Assembly: GCF_026898115.1 (NCBI RefSeq)
Contig: NZ_CP114036.1
Location: 8,240,001-8,304,000 of the forward strand
DNA from: Streptomyces sp. S465
GTDB lineage: Bacteria; Actinomycetota; Actinomycetes; Streptomycetales; Streptomycetaceae
Reading direction: 5' to 3'
Length of the DNA stretch: 64,000 bases
Part shown: piece by piece, positions 19,408 to 31,400 of the stretch
Position numbering within the stretch: position 1 is the stretch's first letter
Layout: each line of letters starts with the position of its first letter
The notes under the pieces: generated by a model
What the model was told of the DNA's origin: nothing
Databases searched by the model: none
The model's input: only the letters and a program-made list of their open reading frames with translations
Made by a program: the position numbers and the translations under genes

Positions 19408-22400
19408 TCAGTTGGATGCGCGGCCGAATTCCTTGTCGATGAAGCTGAGCAGCTCCGATTCGGAGGCGTCCGCCAACCTGTCGAGAACCTGGTCGCCGCC
19501 CGCCGCGGCGGCCGGCGCCGTGGACGGCGCGTCGAGGCGGGCCAGGATGGAGCGCAACCGGACGGCGATCGCGGTGCCCATCTCGTCGTCCGGCCGGTTG
19601 TCGAACAACTGCCGTTCGAAACGCTCCAGCTCGCGCAGCATCTCCGGGGACGACGACCCGCCGTCGTCCAGCGGCCCGAGCTGCGTGAGCAGGTGACCGG
19701 TGAGCGCGTCCGGCGTGGGGTGGTCGAAGACCAGGGTGGCGGGCAGCCGCAGCCCGGTGGCGGTGGTGATCCGGTTGCGGAACTCCACGGCGGTGAGCGA
19801 GTCGAAACCGGTGTCCTTGAACGCCTGGGCGGGGTTGATCCGGTCGGCGTCGCTATGCCCGAGGACCCGCGCCGCCTGCTGGCGGACCAGGTCCAGCACC
19901 GCCCGGTCCCGCTCCTCCGGAGCCAGCGCGGAGATACGGTCCGCCCAGTTCTCGGCGGGGGCGGTCGCCTCACGGGCGGCAGGCCGGGCGGCGCGGACCA
20001 GCCCACGGAGCACGGCGGGCACCGTGTCGGCCCGATTGAGGGTGGGCAGGTGGAGCTTGACCGGTGCGACGGCGCCGAGTCCGTGGCCGAGTGCGGTGTC
20101 GAACAGTGCGGTGCCTTCGGCGTCGGTGAGTCCGTGGATTCCGGCGCGGGTCATGCGGTCGTGGTCGGCCTGGGTGAGGTGGGCGGTCATGCCGCCTTCC
20201 CGCTGCCACCAGCCCCAGGCGAGCGAGGTGCCCGGCAGGCCCTGGCGGCGGCGGTGGGTGACCAGGGCGTCGAGGAAGCTGTTGGCGGCGGCGTAGTTGG
20301 CCTGCCCCGCGTTGCCGAGCACACCGGCGACCGACGAGAAGACCACGAACAGTGCCAGGTCATGGCTCCGGGTGAGTTCGTGCAACCACCAGGCGGCGTC
20401 GGCTTTGGGTGCGAAGGTGGTGGTCAGTGCGTCGGGGTCGAGGTGGTCGAGGGTGGTGTCGGCGAGGGCTCCGGCGGTGTGGATGACGCCGGTGAGGGGG
20501 CCGATGTCGGCGATGAGTGCGGCGAGGGCGGTGCGGTCGGTGAGGTCGCAGGAGCGGACGCGGACGTGGGCGCCGAGGTCGGTGAGTTCGGTGGTGAGTT
20601 CGGTGGCGCCGTCCGCGTCGGGTCCTTGGCGGCTGGCCAGGACGAGGTCGCGTACGCCGTGTTCGGTGACGAGGTGGCGGGCGATGAGGGAGCCGAGGCT
20701 GCCGGTGCCGCCGGTGATGAGGACGGTTCCGTCGGGGGTGTGCGGGATGGTGAGGACGACCTTGCCGACGTGGTGGGCCTGGGCCATGAACCGGAAGGCG
20801 TTCACCGCCTCCCGCACGTCCCAGCACCGCACCGGAAGGCTCCGCAGCGCTCCCCGCTCGAACAACCCGGTCAGCTCCACCAGCATCGCGCCGATACGGT
20901 CCGGACCCGCGTCGTCGGCGATGTCGAACGCGCGGTACGTCACGCCCGGATGCGCCCGTGCCACTTCCGCGGGGTCGCGGAGGTCGGTTTTGCCCATTTC
21001 GATGAAGCGTCCGCCTGGGGTGAGGAGGCGGAGGGAGGCGTCGATGAGGTCGTCGGTGAGGGAGTTGAGGATGACGTGGATGCCGTGGTCGTGGGTGGTG
21101 GTGCGGAAGGTGTTTTCGAAGTCGGGGGTGCGGGAGGAGGCGATGTGGTCGTCGTCGAGGCCCATGGCGCGTAGGTGGGGCCATTTGGCGGGGCTGGCGG
21201 TGGCGAAGACTTCGGCGCCGAGGTGTTGGGCGAGTTGGATGGCGGCGGTGCCGACGCCGCCGGTGCCGGCGTGGATCAGGACGCGTTCGCCGGGTTTGAG
21301 GGCGGCCAGGTCGTGCAGGCCGTAGTAGGCGGTGAGGAAGACGATGGGGAATGCGGCGGCCTGGGTGTGGGACCAGCCTGCTGGTATGGGGGTTACCATG
21401 CGCCGGTCGGCTATCGCGGTGTTGGTGAGTGCGTTGGGGAAGAGTCCGGTGACGTGGTCGCCGGGGGTGAGGTCGGTGACGTCGGGGCCGATGTCGAGGA
21501 CGATGCCGGCGGCTTCGCTGCCCATGGTGGCTTCGCCGGGGTACATGCCCAGGGCGATCAGCACGTCGCGGAAGTTCAGACCGGCGGCTCGTACCGCTAT
21601 CCGTACCTCACGTGGTCCCAGCGGACGTGTCGCCGAATCGGACGGGACCAGTGTGAGGTTTTCCAGCGTGCCGTGTTCGCTGGTGTCCAGGTGCCAGGCG
21701 TCGGTGTCGGCTGGTGGTGTGAGCGCGTCCGCCGCGGCGGTGGTGGTCAGTCGGGGGACGGTGATGGTGCCGTCGATGATGCGGGCCTGGGGTTCGCCGG
21801 AGGCGACGAGGGCGGGCAGGATCTCGCGGGAGGCGGGGTGGCCGTCGGTGTCAACCAGCACGATGCGGTCGGGGTGTTCGGTTTGGGCGGTGCGGAGTAG
21901 TCCCCAGACGGCTGCGCCGGCGAGGTCGTCGTGGGTGGCTTCGACGACGAGGGGTGTGGTGGTGTTCTGGGCCAGGTGGTGTTGGACGTGGGCCAGGGCC
22001 TCGGCGGTGATGCGGTGGGTGTCGGCCAGAACATCGTCGCCGACCGTCGGCACCGCGTACCGCTCGAACTCCGGGTCGGTCGCGGAAACGGCCGGGGTGT
22101 ACGGGACCCAGCCCAGACCGTACAGGTCGTCCGTCCCGGGCCGGGCACCGCGGAGATGATCGAGGGCGAGCGGCCGGGTGACCAGCGAGTCGATGGTGAT
22201 GACGGGCTGGCCGGTGGTGTCGGTGGCCAGCAGGCGGATGGCGCCGGTGTCGTCGATGTCCAGTCGGACCCGGAGGTGGGTGGCGCCGGTGGCGTGGACG
22301 GTGACACCGGAGAAGGAGAACGGCAGGTGGATGTCGCCGTCCTCGTCTTGTGCGGCGATCACCGCGGCGGGGTGTAGGGCGGCGTCGAGGAGTGCGGGGT

Positions 22401-25400
22401 GTAGGGGGTGGCCGGTGGTGGTGCCTGCGGCGGTGGGGAGTTGGATGTCGGCGTAGAGGGTGTTGTGGTGGTGGTGGAGGGTGCGGAGTCCTTGGAAGGC
22501 GGGGCCGTAGTGGAGTCCGGTGGTGGCGAGTTGTTGGTAGGCGTTGGTGAGGTCGATGGGGTGGGCGTCGGTTGGTGGTTGGGTGTTGTGGTGTGTGGGT
22601 GTGGGTGGGGTGTGGCGGCTGAGGGTGCCGGTGGCGTGGCGGGTCCAGGTGCCGTTGGTGTTGCGGCTGTGGAGGGCGAGGGGGCGGTGGCCGGTGGTGG
22701 TTTCGGGGGCTACGGTGATTTGGATGGGGGTGGGGTGGGTGAGGGTGAGGGGGGTGTGGATGACGAGTTCGTCGAGGGTGGTGTGGTCGGTTTCGTCGCC
22801 GGCTTGGATGGCCATGTCGAGGAGTGCTGTGCCGGGGACGATGATGGTGTCGCCGACGGTGTGGTCGGTGAGCCAGGGGTGGGTGGTGGTGGAGAGTCGG
22901 CCGGTGAGGATGAGTTCGCCGGTGTCGGCCACGGTGGTCTTGGCGCCTAGTAGGGGGTGGTTCGTTGTGTCCAGGCCGGCTCCGGTCACCTCGGTGCCCC
23001 CGCCCGCGGCATCGTGCAGCCAGAACCGTTCGCGCTGGAACGGGTAGGTCGGCAGCTCCACGCGTCGGCCCCGGGGGACCACGGCGGACCAGTCGAGCTC
23101 CACACCGCTGGCGTGGACCTGCCCGGCGGCAGCGAGCACGCTGTGGACCTCGTTGTGGTTGCGGCGGGTGGTGGGGATGAGGTGGGTGGTGGTGGGGAGG
23201 GTGGTGCGGGCGAGGGTGGTGAGGGTGGCGTCGGGGCCGATTTCGAGGTAGGTGGTGATGTGGTGGTGGTGGTGGAGGTGGTGGAGGGTGTCGGTGTAGC
23301 GGACGGGTGCGGTGATGTGGTGGGTCCAGTGGGTGGTGTCGGGGTGGGTGGGTGTTGCGGTGAGCATGCTGATGAGGGGGGTGTGTGGGGGGTGGTGGGT
23401 GAGGGTGTTGAGGGTGGTGGTGAAGGGGGTGAGGATGGGTTGCATGAGGGGGGAGTGGAAGGCGTGGCTGACGTTGAGCCAGTTGGTTTTGACGTCGAGT
23501 TGGGTGGCGATGTGGTGGAGGGTGGTGTGGTCGCCGGAGAGGACGGTGGTGTGGGGGCCGTTGATGGCGGCGATGGAGATGGTGTTTTTGTGGGCGGTGA
23601 GGTGGGGTTGGAGGGTGTGGGGGTCGGTGGCGATGGCGAGCATGGCGCCGCCGGGTGGGAGGTTTTGCATGAGGGTGGCGCGTGTGGTGATCAGGTGGAT
23701 GGCGTCGGGGAGGGTGAGGGCGCCGGTGATGTGGGCGGCGGTGATTTCTCCGAGGGAGTGGCCGCAGACGGCGTCGGGTTGGAGGCCCCAGGTTTGCCAG
23801 AGTCGGTAGAGGGCGGTTTCGAAGGCGAAGAGGGCGATTTGTGCGTGGTCGGTGCGGTGGAGTGTGTCGGCTTGGTCGGGGTTGAACATGACGTCGCGTA
23901 GTTCGGGGCCGGTGAGTTCGAGGATGTCGTCCAGTGCTTCGGCGAAGGCGGGGAAGTGTTCGTAGAGTTGTCGGCCCATGCCGGGGCGTTGGGAGCCCTG
24001 CCCGGTGAACATCACCGCCAGCGGCCCGCCGTCCCCGGTGCCCGGCGTCACGTCGGCCAGCCCGGCCGTGAAGTCCTGCACCGTCTCCCCGACGACCACC
24101 GCGCGGTGCGGCAGGACCGCCCGGGTGGTGATGAGTGAGTGCGCCACATCATGGACGGACACCTCCTCGCCCTCGACCAGCGCCGCCAGCCGCTGTGCCG
24201 ACTCCCGCAGGGCGGGTTCGGTGTGTGCGGAGAGTATCCAGGGCACGGGTCCGGTCGGGGGTGTGGGTGAGGTGTCGGGTTCTGGTGTGGTGGCTTCCGG
24301 TGTGTCGGGTTCTGGTGTGGTGGCTTCGGGTGTGGTGGGGGCTTGTTCGAGGATGACGTGGGCGTTCGTGCCGCTGACGCCGAAGGAGGAGATGCCCGCG
24401 CGGCGGGGGTGGTGGTCGGTGGTGGGCCAGTCGCGGGGTTCGGTGAGGAGTTCGACGGTGCCGGCGGTCCAGTCGACTTCGGGGGTCGGTTCGTCGATGT
24501 GCAGGGTTTTGGGCATCACGCCGTGGCGCATGGCCATGACGGTTTTGATGATGCCGGCCACTCCGGCGGCGGCTTGGGTGTGGCCGATGTTGGACTTCAG
24601 CGAGCCCATCCACAGCGGCTGCTCCCGGTCTTGCCCATAGGTGGCGATGAGGGCTTGGGCTTCGATCGGGTCGCCGAGTTTGGTGCCGGTGCCGTGGGCT
24701 TCGATGAGGTCGATGTCGGTGGGGGTGAGGTGGGCGTTGGTGAGGGCGTCGCGGATGACGCGTTGTTGTGAGGGGCCGTTGGGGGCGGTGAGGCCGTTGG
24801 AGGCGCCGTCCTGGTTGACGGCGGTGCCGCGTACCACGGCGAGTATCGGGTGTTCGAGGCGTTGGGCGTCGGAGAGTCGTTCGATGAGGAGGAGGCCGAT
24901 GCCTTCGGCCATGCCGAAGCCGTTGGCGTTGGCGGCGAAGGCTTTGCAGCGGCCGTCGTCGGCGAGGCCGCGTTGTCGGCTGAACTCGATGAACGGTGCG
25001 ACCGATGCGAGGACGGTGACGCCGCCGGTGACGGCGAGGGTGCATTCGCCGGAGCGCAGTGCTTGGACGGCGAGGTGCAGGGCGACCAGGGAGGAGGAGC
25101 AGGCGGTGTCCAGGGAGACGGCCGGTCCCTCGAAGCCGAAGGTGTAGGAGACCCGGCCCGAGGCCACGCTCGCCGCGCTGCCGTTGGCCACGTAGCCTTC
25201 GAGCTCGGCCGGCGCGCTGCCTCGCAGGGCAACGTAATTACTGGCCATGATGCCGGTGAAGACGCCGGTGCGGCTGCCGCGCAGTGAGGTGGGGTCGATA
25301 CCGGCGCGTTCCAGGAGCTCCCAGGTGGTCTCCAGCAGCAGTCGTTGCTGCGGGTCCATGGCCAGCGCCTCACGCGGGGAGATGCCGAACGCGTCCGGGT

Positions 25401-28400
25401 CGAAGTCGCCGGCGCTGTCCAGGAAGCCACCGTGGCGGGTGTAGGTGGTGCCGGGGTGGTCCGGGTCGGGGTCGTACAGGCTGTCCAGGTCCCAGCCACG
25501 GTCGGTGGGGAATGTGGTGATGGCGTCGCCGCCGGTGCTGATCAGGCGCCACAGGTCCTCGGGGGAGTCGACGCCGCCGGGCAGCCGGCAGGCCATCCCC
25601 ACGATCGCGATCGGCTCCGCGTCTCCGGCCACGGCGGCCCTCGGCCGTGCGGTGTCCGCTGCCGAACCGAGCAACAGCTCGGCCGCCGCCGCGCAGGTGG
25701 GGTAGTCGAAGATCAGCGTGGCCGGTAGCCGCAGCCCCGTCGCCGCCGACAGCCGGTTGCGGAACTCCACGGCGGTCAGGGAGTCGAACCCGAGGTCCTT
25801 GAAGACCTGACGCGCTCCGATCGCGGTGGCGTCGGCATGCCCGAGCACGGCCGCGGCCTGCTCCCGGACCATGTCGACGGCCACCCGCTCTCGCTCCTGC
25901 CGCGTCATCCCGGCCAGCCGGTCGCGCCAGGTCCCGGCGGCCTCGTCGCTGCTCGCGGTCGCCCGGGGCTTGCGCACCAGGCCGCGCAACACGGTCGGTG
26001 TCACCGGTGCGGCGCGGAGCGCCACCAGGTCGAACGTGGCCGTGACCACGCTCCCGGCGTCCGTGGCCAGCGCGGCGTCGAACAGGGCCAGCCCCTCGGT
26101 GTCGGCCAGCGGCCGGAGCCCGTCGCGGGCCAGTCGGTCGTGGTCCGCGCGGGTGAGGTGGCGGGTCAGACCGGTGGTGCGTTCCCACGAACCCCAGGCC
26201 AGAGAGGTACCCGGGAGACCGCGGCGGCGACGGTGGGTGATCAGGCCGTCGAGGAAGCTGTTGGCGGCGGCGTAGTTGGCCTGCCCCGCGTTGCCGAGCA
26301 CACCGGCGACCGACGAGAAGACCACGAACATGGCCAAGCCGTGATCCGCCGTCAGTTCGTGCAACCACCAGGCGGCGTCGGCCTTCGGTGCGAACGTGGT
26401 GGCCAGCGCGTCGGCGTCCAGGTGGTCGACGGTGGCGTCGGCCAGCACCCCGGCCGTGTGCACCACGCCCGTCAGCGGACCGACCTCGTTGACGAGTGTG
26501 GCGAGGGCGGTGCGGTCGGTGAGGTCGCAGGAGCGGACGCGGACGTGGGCGCCGAGGTCGGTGAGTTCGGTGGTGAGTTCGGTGGCGCCGTCCGCGTCGG
26601 GTCCCTGGCGGCTGGCCAGGACCAGGTCGCGGACGCCGTGGGTGGCGACCAGGTGACGGGCGACCAGTGAGCCCAGACCGCCGGTGCCGCCGGTGATCAG
26701 CACGGGGCCCGAGGAGAGGTCGGGCCGCTCGTCGGGGGACGCCCCGGTGTCCACCGGCCCGCGTGTCAGCCGGGGGAGAGTGATGGCGCCGTCGCGGATA
26801 CGGGCCTGGGGTTCGCCGGAGGCTACGAGGGCGGGCAGGGCCTCGCGGGAGGCGGGGTGGTGGTCGGTGTCGACCAGCACGATGCGGTTGGGGTGTTCGG
26901 TTTGGGCGGTGCGGAGTAGTCCCCAGACGGCTGCGCCGGCAAGGTCGTCGTGGGTGGCTTCGACCACGAGGGGGGTGGTGGTGTTCTGGGCCAGGTGGTG
27001 TCGGACGCGGGCCAGGGCCTCGGTGGTGATGCGGTGGGTGTCGGCCAGGACATCGTCCCCGACCGCCGGTACGGTGTACCGCTCGAACTCCTCCGTGACG
27101 GCGCTCGCGTCCAGCGCGCGGGCGATCCATGCCAGGTCGTAGAGCTGGTGGGCGCCGGTGCTCCCGGCACGGAGCTGGACCGCATCCACCGGCCGCGTCA
27201 CCAGGGAGTCGATCGAGACGACGGGTTGTCCCGTGGTGTCCCGCGCCAACAACCGGATCGCGCCGTCGTCGTCGATGTCCAGCTCGACCCGCAGCTTGGT
27301 CGCTCCGGTGGCGTGGAGGGTGACGCCGGTCCAGACGAAGGGGAGTCGGGTGTCGGTGTGGTTCTGTGCGACGGTGGCGGCGTGGAGGGCGGCGTCGAGG
27401 AGTGCGGGGTGGATGCCGTAGCCGTTGGTGTCGCCGGCGTGGTCGGGGAGGTGGACGTCGGCGAGGAGTCGGTTGTCTTGGCGCCAGAGGGCTTGGAGGC
27501 CCTGGAAGGCGGGGCCGTATTCCAGTCCGGTGGTGGCGAGGTGGTGGTAGGCCCCGTCCAGGTCGATGGGTTCGGCGTTGGTGGGGGGCCAGGTGGCTTG
27601 GGGGGTGGGGGGTGTGGTGTGGGTGCGGGTGAGGGTGCCGGTGGCGTGTTGGGTCCAGGGTTGGTCGGGGTCGGTGCGGGTGTGGATGGTGAGCGTGTGG
27701 GTGTTGTCGTTGTGGGTGGGGGTGGTGGTGATCTGGATGGTGGTGGGGTGGGTGAGGGTGATGGGGGTGTGGATGATGAGTTCGTCGAGGGTGGTGTGGT
27801 GGGTGTGGTCGCCGGCGTGGAGGGCCATGTCGACCAGTGCGGTGCCGGGGAGGAGCGGGGTGCCGCTGACGGCGTGGTCGGCGGTCCAGGGGTGGTGGGC
27901 CGGGTTGAGGTGTCCGGTGAAGATGGTGGCGCCGGTGTCGGCGACCGTTGTGGTGGCGCCGAGCAGTGCGTGGTCGGCCTGGCTCAGACCGGCGCTTTCC
28001 ACCTGTGCGTCAGCGGTTGTGTCGTTGAGCCAGTAGCGGGTGCGTTGGAAGGGGTAGGTGGGGAGGTTGGTGGTTTTGGTGGGTGGGATGAGGGTGTGCC
28101 AGGTGATGGGGTGGCCGTGGGTGTGGGCGTGGCCGAGTGCGGTGAGGAAGGCGTGGGTGTCGTCTTGGTTGTTGCGGAGGGTGTGGATGGTGGTGGTGTT
28201 GGGGTTGGTTTCTTGGATGCTGGGGGTGAGGGTGGGGTGGGGGCTGGTTTCGATGTAGGTGGTGTAGCCGTTGTGGGTGAGGTGTTCGATGGCGGGTTGG
28301 AAGAGGACGGGTTGGCGGAGGTTGCGGTACCAGTAGTCGGCGTTGAGGGTGGGGGTGGTGATCCAGGTGTTGTCGGTGGTGGAGTAGAGGGGTGTGGTGG

Positions 28401-31400
28401 GTGTTTGGGGGGTGATGGGGGCGAGGATTTCTTGGAGTTGGTGGTGGAGTTGGTCGATGTGGCCGGAGTGGCCGGCGAAGTCGACGCTGGGGAGTTGCCA
28501 GCGCATGATGTGGTGGTGGGCGAGTTGTTTGGTGAGGTGGTTGATGGCGTCGGGGTCGCCGGTGATGGTGGTGTTGTTGGGTGCGTTGTGGGCGGCGATC
28601 CAGATGCGGGTGTTCCAGTGGTCGGGGTTGGTGATGTTGCGGATGGTGTGGGGTGGTGCGAGGACGCTGATCATGGTGCCGTGGCCGGTGAGGGGGAGGA
28701 GTGCTTTGCTGCGGAGGGTGGTGATGCGGGCGGCGTCTTGGAGGGTGAGGGCTCCGGCGGTGTAGGCGGCGGCGATTTCGCCTTGGGAGTGGCCGATGAT
28801 GGCGTCGGGGGTGAGGCCGTGGTGTTGCCAGAGGGTGGCGAGGGCGACCATGGTGGTGAAGAGGACGGGTTGGATGACGTCGACGCGGTTCCAGGTGGGG
28901 GCGTGGGGTTGTTGGGTGAGGATGTCGGTGACGGACCAGTCGATGTGTTCGGAGAGGGCTGTGTCGATTTCGTGGATGGTGTCGCGGTAGAGGGGTGAGG
29001 TTTCCCAGAGGCGTTGTCCCATGCCGATCCATTGGGAGCCTTGGCCGGGGAAGACGAGGACGGTTTTCCCGCCGTCGGGAGTGTGTCCGGTGAGGTTGTC
29101 GAGTGCGGTGGCGAATTCCTCGCGGGTGGAGCCCACGACCACGGCACGGTGCGGCAGCCCGGCTCGCGTGCGGATCAATGAATGGGCGATGTCCCGTACC
29201 GAGCCGTCCACGGTGGCCAGTTGACGGGCCAGGTCTTTGAGCGCGGCCTCGTTCTGCGCGGAGAGCACCCACGGCACCGGACCGGACGGTTCCAGCACAA
29301 GCCCGGCGGGCTCGGAAGGCTCGGTGGGCTCGACGGGCTCCGCCGGTTCGGGTGCGGGCGGCGCCTGCTCGAGGATGACATGCGCGTTGGTGCCGCTCAC
29401 GCCGAACGACGACACCCCCGCGCGCCGGGGACGTTCGTCCGAGCCCGGCCAGTCCCGGGCCTGGGCCAGCAGTTCGACGGCGCCCGCCGACCAGTCGACC
29501 TCCGGAGTCGGCTCGTCGATGTGCAGGCTCTTGGGCATCACCCCGTGCCGCATCGACAGGACTGCCTTCATCACGCCGGCGACCCCGGCGGCGGCCTGGG
29601 TGTGGCCGATGTTCGACTTCAGCGAGCCCATCCACACCGGCTGGTCGCGGTCCTGCCCGTAGGCCGCCAGCACCGCCTGCGCTTCGATCGGGTCGCCGAG
29701 TTTGGTGCCGGTGCCGTGGGCTTCGATGAGGTCGATGTCGGTGGGGGTGAGGTGGGCGTTGGTGAGGGCGTCGCGGATGACGCGTTGTTGGGAGGGGCCG
29801 TTGGGGGCGGTGAGGCCGTTGGAGGCGCCGTCCTGGTTGACGGCGGTGCCGCGTACCACGGCGAGTATCGGGTGTCCGAGGCGTTGGGCGTCGGAGAGTC
29901 GTTCGATGAGGAGGACTCCGGCGCCTTCGGACCAGGCGGCGCCGTCGGCGGTGGCGGCGAAGGATTTGCAGCGTCCGTCGGGGGAGAGGCCGCGTTGGCG
30001 GCTGAACTCGATGTAGGAGGAGGGGGAGGCCATGACGGTGACGCCGCCGGCGACGGCGAGGGTGCATTCGCCGGAGCGCAGGGCCTGGACGGCGAGGTGC
30101 AGGGCGACCAGGGAGGAGGAGCAGGCGGTGTCGACCGACACGGACGGGCCCTCGAACCCGAACGTGTACGACACCCGGCCCGACACCACGCTCCCCGAGC
30201 CACCACTGCTCAGGTAGCCCTCCAGCTCCGGCGGCACGGTCCGCAGGCGGGAGATGTAGTCGTGGTACATGACGCCGGCGAAGACGCCGGTGCGGCTGCC
30301 GCGGAGTGAGGTGGGGTCGATGCCGGCGCGTTCCAGGACCTCCCAGGTGGTCTCCAGCAGCAGCCGCTGCTGCGGGTCCATGGCCAGTGCCTCGCGGGGG
30401 GAGATGCCGAACAGGGCGGCGTCGAAGTCGCCCGCGCCGTGCAGGAAGCCGCCTTCGCGGACGTAGGAGGTGCCGGGGTGGTCCGGGTCCGGGTGGTAGA
30501 GGTGGTCCAGGTCCCAGCCACGATCGGTCGGGAAGCCGGAGATGCCGTCGCCCCCGGAGGACAACAGGTCCCACAGCCCCTCGGGCGAGGTCACGCCGCC
30601 CGGCAGCCGGCAGGCCATGCCGACGATCGCGATCGGCTCACCGGATGGAGCGGCGGCGTCCGCGGGCTCCGTGTCGGGGCCCGCCGCGGACGCGTCGCCG
30701 AACAGGCGGCCGTTGAGGTAGGCCGCCAACGCGTCGGGGTTGGGGTAGTCGAAGGCGAGCGTGGCGGGCAGCGCCAGCCCGGTCGCCGCCGTCAGCCGAC
30801 CGCGCAGCTCCACGGCGCTGGTCGACGTCATGCCGATGTCGCGGAACGACTGCCGGCCGTGCACCGGCCGGCCGCCGGTGATCACGCCGACCTCGGACAG
30901 CACCAGGTCGAGCAGGGCCCGGTCGCGCTCCGCCTCGGGGAGCTGGGCCAGCCGCCCGGCGGCGCCGGTGTCCACGGTCGATGCGGCCAGCTCGTGCCGC
31001 ATCGCCAGCACCGACGCGTCGTCCACCGTGGTCGCCGCGTCGAACAGGGCGAGCCTCTCCCGGGGCGTCAGTTCCTCGCGCGGCCCCCAGCCGAGGGCCA
31101 GCGCGGGAAGTCCCCGGGCGTGCCGACGGTTGGCCACCGCCTGGAAGACCGCGTGAGCCGGACCGTTGTCGATCGGTGCGGACAGTACGAACAACGACGG
31201 GGGCGCCTCCTGGGTGAGCTCGTCCAGGGCCAGCGCGTCCTGGAGCGGGCCGAGTTCGACCTCGCCGGCGAGCGTGGTCGGCAGCGTCTCGGGACCGGCC
31301 ACCTGGAGCACGGCCGTGATCGGCGGCCCGGCCGCCCGGAACGCCGCCGCCAGCGATGCCCGGTCACCGGGCTCGCGGACCAACTGGGTTACGGTCGCGC

